Shown here one piece after another: positions 1-7,836 of a stretch of DNA of 64,000 nucleotides (positions are counted from its first letter, which is position 1; the number at the start of each line of letters is the position of its first letter). The translations under genes and the position numbers were made by a program. The DNA is taken from positions 5,518,001 through 5,582,000 of the forward strand of contig NZ_CP023699.1 of assembly GCF_008704495.1 (NCBI RefSeq), given 5' to 3'. Source of the stretch: Streptomyces kanamyceticus (GTDB lineage Bacteria; Actinomycetota; Actinomycetes; Streptomycetales; Streptomycetaceae). The notes under the pieces were generated by a model, which was not told the DNA's origin, made no database searches, and worked only from the letters and a program-made list of their open reading frames with translations.

Positions 1-442
1 GAGTGCGGGACGGGTACATGCAGTCCGACCCGGAGTACGTCTCCTGGCGGGACGGAGCGCGAGACGGCTCCCGCTATCTGGATCAGGAGACAAGCTCGTG
101 GCTCGCGCTGATGCGATAGATCACCGGGCGCGGATCGTCTCGGAGCCCGTCACGGACTACATCCGCTTCGAGGACCACGTGACCGCCGGAAACGTCGCGG
201 CGGGCGAACAGGTCCGTTGGCTGCCGCGGCGTCGAGCCTCGGACCTCGCACTCCCCGGCAACGACTTCTGGCTGTTCGATGACAGCTTCGTCGCCTTCCT
301 GCACTTCACCGGAGCGGGCGAACTCTCGCCGGAAGGCGATGAGGAGCGTACGACGGACCCGGCCGTGCGGCGGTTGTGCTCCACAGCCTTCGAGGCGGTG
401 TGGGGCCGGGCCGTCCCGCATGAGGAATACCGGATCCCCTGA
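1..442 (+). pseudogene. DUF6879-like protein, 5' truncated by window edge and apparently frameshifted
   Basis: The 3' part (from GTG 98 to the stop at 442) encodes IVSEPVTDYIRFE, NVAAGEQVRWLPRR and DFWLFDD. These are the conserved blocks of the DUF6879 family that accompanies XRE/DUF397 regulators in Streptomyces. The preceding part of such a protein (EVRDGYMQ-like, ending SSWLALMR) is readable in another frame from base 3 and stops at TAG 117-119. Joining the two frames near base 110-120 restores a family-like protein, so the gene is probably broken by a one-base frameshift. A sequencing error, or two overlapping genes, cannot be excluded. The function of the family is unknown. Confidence 0.55.
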
Positions 443-566
443 CGGGCCACGGTCGGATGCCCCGCCGGATCCTCGTGCCCCCGTCCCCTGACGCGTCGTC
501 CAGCACGGTCGGGCCAGCTCGGCGGTCGGGGTAGTCGAGCACGACGCACCGCAGCTCGGCGATCAT
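436..566 (-). pseudogene. remnant of a VOC (glyoxalase/bleomycin-resistance fold) protein
   Basis: An ATG at 566 on the minus strand begins MIAELRCVVLDYPD, a very typical N-terminus of Streptomyces VOC-superfamily proteins. Within 20 codons the sequence jumps to GPTVLDDAS, which resembles the C-terminal part of the same family. It then continues in a different frame as HEDPAGHPTVARQ, the usual C-terminal DPAGHPFCL motif. A protein of about 120 residues has therefore lost its middle and suffered a frameshift. It overlaps the 3' end of the DUF6879-like remnant. No function is expected. Confidence 0.5.
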
Positions 567-601
567 GGTCGGTGAGCGTAGAGGGCAGGCAGGCGTGGGT
601 G

Positions 602-800
602 TCAGGGCAGGAGCGCTGCCGCCTGGTCGGGGGCCTCGGTCAGCCACTGCTCGCGCTCGGCGGGTGTCGAGCCCGTCACCGTGCGGAAGACCGTTCTGCG
701 GACGTCGGGTACGCCCACGTACGGTTCCGCCGCGCCGCTGCGCGGTCCGATGCCCGTCGGTGGCCGTGCCCGCAGTGCTGTCGACGCGGCGGAGCCCCTA
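602..800 (-). pseudogene. 3' remnant of an unidentified gene
   Basis: On the minus strand a frame ending at TGA (602-604) reads EPYVGVPDVRRTVFRTVTGS followed by TPAEREQWLTEAPDQAAALLP. It has the G/C-rich third positions of a real actinobacterial gene. The frame has no credible start and is closed by a stop near 836, so only a C-terminal fragment seems to survive. I do not recognise the family. It lies between the VOC remnant and the XRE regulator, in a stretch with no intact gene. Confidence 0.35.
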
Positions 801-939
801 GCGGGAACTGCTCGCCGCTTGGAGTTCCGTCAACTGCCTTTCTAAGCACAGATGTTGACGCCGATGTCCGTAGCCCGCTCGATGACGGCTTAGGGCACCT
901 CTGATCAAGAGAGCCAAACGGCCAGGTCGGAGCGCAGTT

Positions 940-2118
940 CTAGACCTTGATCCCCGACAGCTTCGACAGTTTCAACAGCTCCGCGTTGCTCCTGCGGTGC
1001 AGGGATGACAGCACACGGAACACCTCCCGCCCCATCGGGTGGATGCGGGCAAACTGCGGAGCGACGTTCCATGCGGTTGACAGGTTCGCCAGGGCCCCGT
1101 CACGGTCCCCTGTGTCGAGCTGCGCCCGTGCCGCGTTGATGTACGTCGGTGCCACTCGGGTAGGGGACATTCCCGCCAGGGCGGCGGAAAGGTCATCCGT
1201 CAAGGCCAGGGCCTCGCGCGGCCTGCCGAGATCCACACCGGTGGCCAACCGGTGCGTGAACACGTTCTGCGGGCCAACCGTGAGGCCGTGCACGTCCAGT
1301 TCGCGGCTCATCCCTTGGGCAGTAGCCAGGGCCGACCTGATGTGCCGCTCCGCTTCTCGCTTCGCTTCCTTCTTGTCCTTGAGCCTTCCCGCCAGGGTCA
1401 TGCCGCGAAGGTTGAGGATGCACACGGCAATGTCGCGGTCAGTGCTGTCGAGTGCTCCCTGAGCCTTGGTGATGGCGCTGTCCACCAGGCTGAGCCCGCG
1501 CTCGACGTCGCCGAAGTTCAGGTATGTGCCTGCACGGTCCCGAGCTGCTACAGCCTCCCCCAGCGGGTTCGGCTGCTGCTCGACCGCCCACCGCTGCCGA
1601 GTCACGGCAAGCTCTGCCATGTCCATCCAGCGATGCCGCGCGGCGAGCCAATAGGCGGTGCTGTAGACATCTGCGAGCACCATCCACGCTTCGGAAGTGT
1701 TCGCGGTGTGCGCGTGCGTCGTGGCGTCCCTCAGCAGCTGGGGAAGCATGGGAAGCAGCTTGGCGACATCGGCCTTGTTGCGGTACCCGTCCGCCGTACC
1801 CATGGCAGCGCTGAGCCTGCTCTCCTCGACCGTCCCACGGTTCGGCAGGTCATAGTCCCTGATGGCCGCCCGCAGGTCTTCCAGCGGTTGCTTCGCCCGT
1901 CGCGCAACCGCTGATGTCCCCAGCACTTCGGCCAAGGACAGTCCCATGGGCTTGCCGACCGCAGCCGCTACCGCCGGGGTGAGTGCCCGGTCCCCTACTT
2001 CGATCTTGGACAGGAGGGAGACTGAGATGTTCGCCTTCTTGGCCAGATGCGCCTGTGACCAGCCGCGTTCCTTTCGGAGCGCTGCCAGGTTCGCGCCAGG
2101 GGCGAGATCAGTGCTCAT
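940..2118 (-). CDS. XRE-family transcriptional regulator with TPR-like C-terminal region
   Basis: The 392-residue protein begins with a helix-turn-helix of the Cro/CI type at about residues 9-65 (LRKERGWSQAHLAKKANIS, LLSKIEVGDR). A long alpha-helical region rich in Ala and Leu follows and looks like tetratricopeptide repeats, as in many Streptomyces developmental or signalling XRE proteins. The start at 2118 is preferred over longer readings because it is preceded by GAGGAAG at good spacing and begins just before the HTH. It is divergent from the gene at 2358, and the 240 bp between them should hold both promoters. Target and signal are unknown. Confidence 0.8.
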   Translation of the reverse strand: MSTDLAPGANLAALRKERGWSQAHLAKKANISVSLLSKIEVGDRALTPAVAAAVGKPMGLSLAEVLGTSAVARRAKQPLEDLRAAIRDYDLPNRGTVEESRLSAAMGTADGYRNKADVAKLLPMLPQLLRDATTHAHTANTSEAWMVLADVYSTAYWLAARHRWMDMAELAVTRQRWAVEQQPNPLGEAVAARDRAGTYLNFGDVERGLSLVDSAITKAQGALDSTDRDIAVCILNLRGMTLAGRLKDKKEAKREAERHIRSALATAQGMSRELDVHGLTVGPQNVFTHRLATGVDLGRPREALALTDDLSAALAGMSPTRVAPTYINAARAQLDTGDRDGALANLSTAWNVAPQFARIHPMGREVFRVLSSLHRRSNAELLKLSKLSGIKV

Positions 2119-2357
2119 AGGCTCAGTCTTCCTCGCGGAACAGGTCCTGTCAGCCATCGTCACAGGCGACACGGGTGCCCGCACGTCCGATGTGCAAACT
2201 CTGTGCAAGTTCCTTTCCGTATAGGGGCGTTGACTGTGCGTAGATGCCAGTGGCGGCTGCCGAAAAGCTCGCCGCGACGCATCCGGTCGGTCAGTAGGCG
2301 TGGTGCGGCCTGGCCAATCGGTCTAGCTGCCTCCACCAGCAAAGGAAGGGAAGCGCG

Positions 2358-2870
2358 ATGACAGTCGTGCTGGACAGCCCTACGCGGACACAGCTCCGCG
2401 ACCCGGTGGCACTACTCAACGCGGTGCGCCCGCACATCAGGGAGTACACGTACAACGTGCTGGAAAGCCCCGGCTCGGTAGGTGTCACCATCTGGGAGCG
2501 CGAAATCAAGCTCCTGATGCGGGACAACGTCATGGTGCGTGACATGGCGGAACGCATCCTCGGGCAAGCGGTCGCTTACACCCTCACAGCCATGGAACGT
2601 CGAGACGTGCACATCGGGGTGGGTAAGACGGTGGACATCGGTGTCCATCAGCTCCTACTCGACACGCCCGTGTACTTCGCACTCTGCGAGGTCTACAACG
2701 GCGGCAAGTACAAGCACCACGCGCCGCTGATCGAGCGCCGCAGGGACGGGCTCGTGGGGCGCACCGCCGATGTCGTCCGGGAGAGCGGGTTCGCCGTGGA
2801 TGACGAGCTGTGGGCCATGGACGACCCGGACTGCTCGCCGTGCGACGACAAGGTGCCCGACAGTCACTGA
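2358..2870 (+). CDS. conserved hypothetical protein (170 aa)
   Basis: Starts at ATG with AAAGGAAGGG nine bases upstream. The protein is soluble with no membrane segment or signal peptide. I do not recognise a catalytic motif, although the sequence is well-formed coding DNA; homologues occur in Streptomyces as unknowns. Its C-terminal tail is acidic and ends with a CSPC pair. It is followed after 75 bases by a methyltransferase gene on the same strand, so the two may form an operon, possibly controlled by the divergent XRE regulator. Confidence 0.75.
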   Translation: MTVVLDSPTRTQLRDPVALLNAVRPHIREYTYNVLESPGSVGVTIWEREIKLLMRDNVMVRDMAERILGQAVAYTLTAMERRDVHIGVGKTVDIGVHQLLLDTPVYFALCEVYNGGKYKHHAPLIERRRDGLVGRTADVVRESGFAVDDELWAMDDPDCSPCDDKVPDSH

Positions 2871-2945
2871 ACCCCGCTAGAGTCCCGCTGCCCCGCCCGA
2901 CTGGGCAGCGGGCCCACACGTCAACCAGGCGCAAAGGAAGCTCCG

Positions 2946-3614
2946 TTGGCTGCACGGCACGACATCGACAACGAACGCGAACTCTGGGACCAGTACGCCA
3001 ACAGCAAGAGCGTGCAAGGTTCCGTCAACGACTCGCCCCCGGTCTTCTGCTGGACGCAGTACCAGGGGCACGGACCGGGGCCGGAGGTGCTGGGGCAGCC
3101 AACGACCGCTCTTGAGATCGGATGCGGTACTGGTCGGGCCGCCGCGTTCCTCGCGGAGCAAGGCGTCAAGGTCACGGGCATTGATCTCTCGCCCGTCATG
3201 GTGGACGGCATCACCCGACGGTGGGGCCCGCTCGGCGCACGGTTCGTCTGCGCGGAAGTGCTGGAGTATCTGCGCGAGAACCCGGAGCCGTACGAGGCGA
3301 TCTATTCGATCTTCGGGGCCGTCTGGTTCGTCGACCCCGCGCGCCTCTTCCCTCTCGTGGCGCGGCGACTCGCCCCCGGCGGGGTCTTCGCCTTCTCACA
3401 GCCCCCCGCCATCCCGGGCGCCTACGGACCACAAGGCATGTACAAGGGCGGGTTCGCGGGAAGGGCGCTGTTCACCTACCGCTACAGCTACACCCCGAGG
3501 AAGTGGGAGAGCCTCCTCCTGCGGGCTGGATTCGATCAGGCGGAAGTGCAGGTTCTCGACGCCCCCGAACCTGACCACATCGGGACGTTGATCGCTCGCG
3601 CTGTAGTGAGCTGA
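2946..3614 (+). CDS. class I SAM-dependent methyltransferase
   Basis: The Rossmann motif I, ALEIGCGTGRAAAFL (residues about 55-69), and the acidic residue of motif II in VTGIDLSPVM (about 75-84) show SAM binding. The 222-residue length is normal for stand-alone class I enzymes. The substrate cannot be told from the sequence. The predicted start is TTG, because an AAAGGAAG ribosome-binding site sits six bases before it and no ATG or GTG fits the N-terminus. It is probably co-transcribed with the upstream hypothetical gene, and a strong hairpin follows. Confidence 0.85.
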   Translation: MAARHDIDNERELWDQYANSKSVQGSVNDSPPVFCWTQYQGHGPGPEVLGQPTTALEIGCGTGRAAAFLAEQGVKVTGIDLSPVMVDGITRRWGPLGARFVCAEVLEYLRENPEPYEAIYSIFGAVWFVDPARLFPLVARRLAPGGVFAFSQPPAIPGAYGPQGMYKGGFAGRALFTYRYSYTPRKWESLLLRAGFDQAEVQVLDAPEPDHIGTLIARAVVS

Positions 3615-3682
3615 GCTGAGCCAGAGCAGAGCAAGAACGCCCCGGCCGGGATGGCCAGGGCGTTTCGCGCTGACCGGCTGGT

Positions 3683-3721
3683 CCAGGCTGGTCCGTGCTG
3701 AGTCAGCACGGACCAGCCTGG
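3683..3721. terminator. bidirectional terminator hairpin
   Basis: Two perfectly complementary 19-nt arms (3683-3701 and 3703-3721) separated by one base form a strong stem. It lies between the convergent methyltransferase and TerD genes. A smaller hairpin (AACGCCC/GGGCGTT, about 3635-3666) lies just before it on the methyltransferase side. Confidence 0.75.
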
Positions 3722-3748
3722 TGTTTGCCCAGGTCAGGGGCGTAACTG

Positions 3749-4324
3749 CTAGACGTTGACGCCGAAGTCCTGCGCGATGCCCACGAGGCCCGAGGCGTAG
3801 CCCTGGCCGACGGCGCGGAACTTCCACTCGGCGCCGTTGCGGTAGAGCTCGCCGAAGACCATGGCGGTCTCGGTGGCGGCGTCCTCGGAGAGGTCGTAAC
3901 GCGCGATCTCCGCGCCACCCGCCTGGTTCAGGATGCGGATGAACGCGTTGCGGACCTGGCCGAAGTTCTGCGAGCGGTTCTCGGCGTCGTAGATCGAGAC
4001 CGGGAAGACGATCTTCTCGATGTCGGCCGGGAGGCCCGCGAGGTTCACGTTGATCTGCTCGTCGTCGCCCTCGCCCTCGCCCGTGACGTTGTCACCGGTG
4101 TGGACGATGGTCTGGTCCGGCGTCGCCTTGTTGTTGAAGAAGACGAAGTGGCCGTCCGAGTAGACCTTGCCCTGCGTGTTCACCGCGATCGCGGAGGCGT
4201 CCAGGTCGAAGTCGGTGCCAGTGGTGGTGCGGACGTCCCAGCCGAGGCCCACGGTGACGGCGGTCAGGCCCGGAGCCTCCTTGGTGAGCGAGACGTTGCC
4301 ACCCTTGGACAGGCTTACTGCCAT
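3749..4324 (-). CDS. TerD-family stress protein
   Basis: The 191-residue protein matches the TerD/TerE family along its whole length: [27 protein letters not shown], the calcium-binding DFDLDASA motif (about residues 38-45), FFNNKATPD and [10 protein letters not shown]. TerD proteins bind Ca2+ and are linked to tellurite resistance and general envelope or phage stress. Streptomyces carry several paralogues that affect development. No other ter gene is adjacent. The gene is divergent from arfB, and the 225 bp between them must hold both promoters. Confidence 0.93.
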   Translation of the reverse strand: MAVSLSKGGNVSLTKEAPGLTAVTVGLGWDVRTTTGTDFDLDASAIAVNTQGKVYSDGHFVFFNNKATPDQTIVHTGDNVTGEGEGDDEQINVNLAGLPADIEKIVFPVSIYDAENRSQNFGQVRNAFIRILNQAGGAEIARYDLSEDAATETAMVFGELYRNGAEWKFRAVGQGYASGLVGIAQDFGVNV

Positions 4325-4549
4325 TGTTGGGAGTCCCTTCCCTCGTTACGTACGCACAGTGTGCGACAGGCGCTTCGTACTGGGGACGAAGCTACCTTCA
4401 CTCCTACCAACGCCGATCGGGGTCCCCAAGGTTCCATATGGCTTTACTTTCTTTACCCGGCTGTTCTCGCCCCCCCGTCTGGCCCCCGATTCCCGCGCCG
4501 CGCGGAAAACGACGTGACGTGCGCCCGACAGACGCGGGACCATGAGGGC

Positions 4550-4978
4550 ATGTCCGGTCCCCATGTCATCCGCGGCTCCGTCTCCCTGCCCGAGGCCGAG
4601 CTCATGTGGCGTTTCTCGCGGTCGTCGGGGCCGGGTGGGCAGCACGTGAACACCAGCGACTCGCAGGTCGAGCTGCGGTTCGACCTCGCGAACACCGACG
4701 CGCTGCCCGAGGTGTGGAAGGCGCGCGCCCTGGAGCGCCTCGCCTCCCGGCTCGTCGACGGCGTCGTCTCCGTACGGGCCAGTGAGCACCGCTCGCAGTG
4801 GCGCAACAGGGAGATGGCGGCCACCCGGCTCGCCTCCCTCCTCGCCGAGGCGACCGCGCCGCCGCCGAAGCCGCGGCGCGCGACGAAGATTCCCCGGGGC
4901 ATCAACGAACGTCGCTTGCGCAACAAGAAGCAGCGGAGTGACACCAAGCGGGGCCGCTCGGGCCAGGGCTGGGGCTAG
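4550..4978 (+). CDS. arfB: alternative ribosome-rescue factor ArfB (peptidyl-tRNA hydrolase)
   Basis: A 142-residue protein with the release-factor catalytic motif SSGPGGQHVN (GGQ at residues 29-31) and the basic unstructured tail (RRLRNKKQRSDTKRGRSG) that enters the mRNA channel of stalled ribosomes. ArfB/YaeJ hydrolyses peptidyl-tRNA on ribosomes lacking a stop codon, as a backup to trans-translation. The start at 4550 gives the normal family N-terminus (HVIRGSVSLPEAELMWRFSR). The frame is open far upstream, but that part does not look coding. A large stem-loop follows directly. Confidence 0.92.
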   Translation: MSGPHVIRGSVSLPEAELMWRFSRSSGPGGQHVNTSDSQVELRFDLANTDALPEVWKARALERLASRLVDGVVSVRASEHRSQWRNREMAATRLASLLAEATAPPPKPRRATKIPRGINERRLRNKKQRSDTKRGRSGQGWG

Positions 4979-5108
4979 CCCCGTAAGGGGCGCGGGGAAC
5001 TGCGCGAGCAACCACAACAAAGCCGCAGTCGCGTCTGCGGGGATCCCGGCAGCGGCGTCTGCGGCTTGTCGCGCGCTGAGCGCGCAGTTCCCCGCGCCCC
5101 TTACGGGG
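4979..5108. repeat. large inverted repeat built from the dispersed CGCGGGGAACTGCGCG element
   Basis: Arms 4979-5006 and 5081-5108 are perfect 28-nt complements containing CGCGGGGAACTGCGCG. A nested inverted repeat (AAGCCGCAG/CTGCGGCTT) lies in the loop. It fills the gap between convergent arfB and the flavin reductase gene and probably terminates both transcripts. Copies or relatives of the core occur at 23151, 48941, 49535-49780 and 52086 in this window. Confidence 0.85.
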
Positions 5109-5115
5109 CCCCCCG

Positions 5116-5709
5116 TCAGCCCAGCTGCCGGTAGCGCCCACGGAAGTACGTCAGAGGCGAACCCTCCCCGCTCGGCAGCGACGCAGTCAGCACGCGGCCG
5201 ATCACCAGCGTGTGATCGCCCGCCGCGACCGTCTGCTCCGTGCGGCACTCCAGCGTCGCCAGCGCGCCGCCGATCAGCGGGGCGCCGGACGCCGCGCCGC
5301 GTACGTAGGGGAGGTCCTCGAAGAGCAGCCGGTCGCTGATGCGGCCCTTCATCGCGAAGCGGCCCGCGATGTGCCGCTGGCTCTCGGAGAGCACGGACAC
5401 CGCCCAGTGGGGCTGCTCGGCGAGCAGGTCGTCCATCCGGGAGCCCTCGCGCAGGCTGACCATGACCAGCGGCGGGTCGAGGGAGACGGACAGGAACGCC
5501 GTCGCCGTCATGCCGACGTCCTCGCCGAGCGGGGCCGTCGGATCGTCCGGGTCCAGGGCGGGCTCGCGCGCCGTCACCAGGACCACACCTGCCGCGAGAC
5601 GGGACATCGCCGCGCGGAACTCGTCGTTGCTCACCCCATCAGCATGCCCATCCGGTGATGGGTGCCGTGGGGAAGGCGGGGCCGGAAGTGTCTTCAGTAC
5701 GTGAGCCAC
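5116..5709 (-). CDS. flavin reductase family protein (FMN-binding split barrel)
   Basis: The protein carries the flavin reductase-like fold: LAAGVVLVTAREPA, GMTATAFLSVSLDPPLVMVSL (FMN-binding segment), WAVSVLSESQRHIAGRFA, and a terminal YFRGRYRQLG. Such proteins supply reduced FMN to two-component monooxygenases. No oxygenase partner is adjacent, so the partner is unknown. Start: GTG 5709 is preceded by a strong GGGAGG, though spacing is long (13 nt). GTG 5634 (MSNDEFRAAMSRLA) is a plausible shorter start. It is divergent from cdgB across a 400-bp regulatory region. Confidence 0.88.
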   Translation of the reverse strand: MAHVLKTLPAPPSPRHPSPDGHADGVSNDEFRAAMSRLAAGVVLVTAREPALDPDDPTAPLGEDVGMTATAFLSVSLDPPLVMVSLREGSRMDDLLAEQPHWAVSVLSESQRHIAGRFAMKGRISDRLLFEDLPYVRGAASGAPLIGGALATLECRTEQTVAAGDHTLVIGRVLTASLPSGEGSPLTYFRGRYRQLG

Positions 5710-5838
5710 GCATCGACGCTAGCCTCCCGTCAGCCCCGCCACATCGGGCCCTGGGCCCAGTCCGGTCCTAGGACCGAGGACCGAGTTAGGGCGGCGGCGA
5801 ATGTGGCAGAAGGCGGCACGCGGTGCCGTGAAGTGCGG

Positions 5839-5850
5839 TGGACTAGTCCA
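5839..5850. promoter_or_regulatory. 12-bp perfect palindrome TGGACTAGTCCA, GntR-operator-like
   Basis: The palindrome lies between the divergent flavin reductase and cdgB genes. It matches 10 of 12 bases of the DasR core TGGTCTAGACCA, with the two mismatches symmetrical, as expected for a related GntR-type operator rather than chance. Function is inferred only. Confidence 0.35.
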
Positions 5851-5909
5851 AGGGACTGGACCAACGGCAGCTCCCCACCTGTGACTTGAGTCACAGGGCC
5901 CATATTTTG

Positions 5910-5924
5910 TTGACCCTGTGTACC
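5910..5924 (+). promoter_or_regulatory. predicted BldD operator upstream of cdgB
   Basis: TTGACCCTGTGTACC matches the BldD pseudopalindrome nTnACnC(A/T)GnGTnAn at all but one fixed position. BldD, in its c-di-GMP-bound form, represses cdgB in S. coelicolor, so the site fits the known feedback loop. It lies about 190 bases before the ATG, in a long leader. Confidence 0.7.
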
Positions 5925-6015
5925 GAGTGAGCTGCTCGCTGTGATTCAGTGACGGTGGCAATAAGACACTGAGGGCACAAGGGCACAGAAGTACCACGGG
6001 CGAAGAAGCATCAAC

Positions 6016-6058
6016 GGCACGGAAGAACAGGCACGGAAGAACACGGCACGTAAGAACA
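6016..6058 (+). repeat. three imperfect 14-bp tandem repeats in the cdgB leader
   Basis: GGCACGGAAGAACA occurs twice in direct tandem (6016-6029, 6030-6043), followed by a third copy with one extra base and one change (CGGCACGTAAGAACA). The tract is A-rich compared with its surroundings and lies 54-96 bases before the start codon. It could be unstructured leader or a protein-binding array. Confidence 0.7.
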
Positions 6059-6111
6059 CTGCGGGCGCTGCGCATCCTGGAGTTGCTGTCGAGGTCTCGG
6101 GGAGAACGAGC

Positions 6112-7749
6112 ATGGAGACCGAGTCGGAGCCGTACGTCCGTCTTGCGACCCTGCGGCAGCTGCACCAGGTGGTGGCGGAGCTCAACACGGCCCGGAGCCT
6201 GGCGGACACGCTGCAGACCGTCGCCGACGGCGTCGTCAACGGCCTTGGCTACGAACTGGCGTGTGTCAATCTCGTGCGCCCGGACGGCGATCTCGTCGTC
6301 GCGGCCTTCGCGGGCAACCCCGCCGCCGAAGCACTGATCACCGGACGCGTCGGCTCCCGTGACGCCTGGGAGCACCGCCTCGCCATGGGCGAGCCGTGGG
6401 GCGCGCTGCGCTTCATCTCGTACACCGAGGGCTGGGTCCTCGACGACGACGACGTCCCGCAGTGGTACACCGAGGGCCCCGCACCCCGCTTCGAGGACGA
6501 GTGGCACCCGGCGGACCGCCTCTTCGCCCCCATGTACGCGACGGGCGCGGCCGGTGGCGAACTGCTCGGCGTGATCTCCGTGGACCGGCCGCGCAACGGC
6601 CGCAGGCCCGGCGCCTGGGGCCGCGAGGCCCTGCAGATGTACGCCTTCCAGGCCGCCATCGCGATCAGCAACGCCCGCCTGCGGGCCAACATGCAGCGCG
6701 CCCTGGTCCGCCTGGAGAGGGAACAGCAGGCACTGCGGGCCAGCGAGGAGAGTTTCCGGCAGGCCTTCGAGTACGCGCCGTCCGGCATGGCCATCGCCGA
6801 GATGGGCGGCGACCAGCACGGCAGGATCCTGCGCACGAACGACGCCCTCTGCCGTCTGCTCGGACGCCCCGCCTCCGCCATGCGGCGCTACTCCTTCTCC
6901 GACCTCGTGCACCCCGAGGACATCGGGACGCTGCTCCGTACGTCCGCCGAGGGCGGCCGCGCCGAGCTGCGGCTCGCGCGGCGCGACGGGACGTACGTCT
7001 GGGTCAGCCTCAGGAACTCCGTCGTCGCGGACGCCGCCGACGGGCCCCGCTTCCTGCTCACCCACGTCGAGGACATCGAGGAGCGCAAGCGCCGCGAGCT
7101 GCACCTCGCCCACCGCGCCAGCCACGACTCGCTGACCGGCCTGCCCAACTCCGCCGAGCTGCGCGCCCGGCTCAGCGCCCGGCTCTGTAGGAGGCCCCAC
7201 GCGGGCCAGCAGAGCGCCGTGGACTCGCTCGACGCCGCCTACGAGCACGGCTTCGACTTCGGGCGCGCCTCGCACGAGCAGCGGGACGAGGGCTTCGACC
7301 ACCACGTGCACACCGTCGCTCCGCAGGGCGACGACGACGTGGACGACGGCACCAAGGGGCTCGCGGTCCTCTTCTGCGACCTCGACGGCTTCAAGTCGAT
7401 CAACGACCGCTTCGGGCACCACACGGGGGACGCCGTCCTCATCGAGGTCGCACGGCGTCTGACCAGCGGCGTTCGGGACGGGGACACGGTGGCGCGGCTC
7501 GGTGGCGACGAGTTCGTCGTCCTCGCGGACGGGCTCGGCCGCGCCGACGCGCAGGACCTCGCGGTCCGGCTGCGGAACGCGATCATCCCGCCGATCCGCG
7601 TCGACGGCAGGGCGGTGCGTGTGGGGGCGAGTTTCGGCATCGGCTGGGCGCACTGCGGGATGTCGGCGGACGAAGTGTTGCACTCCGCTGACCAGCGGAT
7701 GTACGTGGAGAAACGCTCCCGTGCCAAGCAGCACAGGCGGGCCGGATAA
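6112..7749 (+). CDS. cdgB: diguanylate cyclase CdgB (GAF-PAS-GGDEF)
   Basis: The 545-residue cytoplasmic protein makes c-di-GMP from GTP. An N-terminal GAF domain (about 20-190) is followed by a PAS/PAC domain (about 205-330, SFRQAFEYAPSGMAIAEM through YVWVSLRNSV and HVEDIEERKRRE) and a GGDEF domain (about 335-540). The catalytic motif is an intact GGDEF at 464-468, and the product-inhibition I-site RxxD (RDGD, 455-458) is exactly five residues before it. Both domain order and neighbourhood match S. coelicolor CdgB, which controls development through BldD. The upstream BldD-like box supports conserved control. Residues about 360-420 form an unusually long acidic insertion within the GGDEF domain. 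Confidence 0.92.
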   Translation: METESEPYVRLATLRQLHQVVAELNTARSLADTLQTVADGVVNGLGYELACVNLVRPDGDLVVAAFAGNPAAEALITGRVGSRDAWEHRLAMGEPWGALRFISYTEGWVLDDDDVPQWYTEGPAPRFEDEWHPADRLFAPMYATGAAGGELLGVISVDRPRNGRRPGAWGREALQMYAFQAAIAISNARLRANMQRALVRLEREQQALRASEESFRQAFEYAPSGMAIAEMGGDQHGRILRTNDALCRLLGRPASAMRRYSFSDLVHPEDIGTLLRTSAEGGRAELRLARRDGTYVWVSLRNSVVADAADGPRFLLTHVEDIEERKRRELHLAHRASHDSLTGLPNSAELRARLSARLCRRPHAGQQSAVDSLDAAYEHGFDFGRASHEQRDEGFDHHVHTVAPQGDDDVDDGTKGLAVLFCDLDGFKSINDRFGHHTGDAVLIEVARRLTSGVRDGDTVARLGGDEFVVLADGLGRADAQDLAVRLRNAIIPPIRVDGRAVRVGASFGIGWAHCGMSADEVLHSADQRMYVEKRSRAKQHRRAG

Positions 7750-7836
7750 CGGCCTCGATGAGGTCAACGCCACCCCGTGGCCTCACTCGGACCGGGTAGG
7801 CTCCCCGCGTCAGCGATGTGAGGGAGTGACCAGGGA

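Noticed and set aside
4325..4549. In-frame upstream extension of arfB
   Set aside because: The added residues do not resemble ArfB and the region must contain the divergent TerD promoter.
5881..5893. GTGACTTGAGTCAC as the BldD box of cdgB
   Set aside because: It is palindromic but one base too short for the BldD spacing; the site at 5910 fits better.
5719..7773. 684-codon open frame on the minus strand
   Set aside because: It is the antisense of cdgB; the plus frame has clear GAF, PAS and GGDEF motifs, while the minus frame shows no family resemblance.
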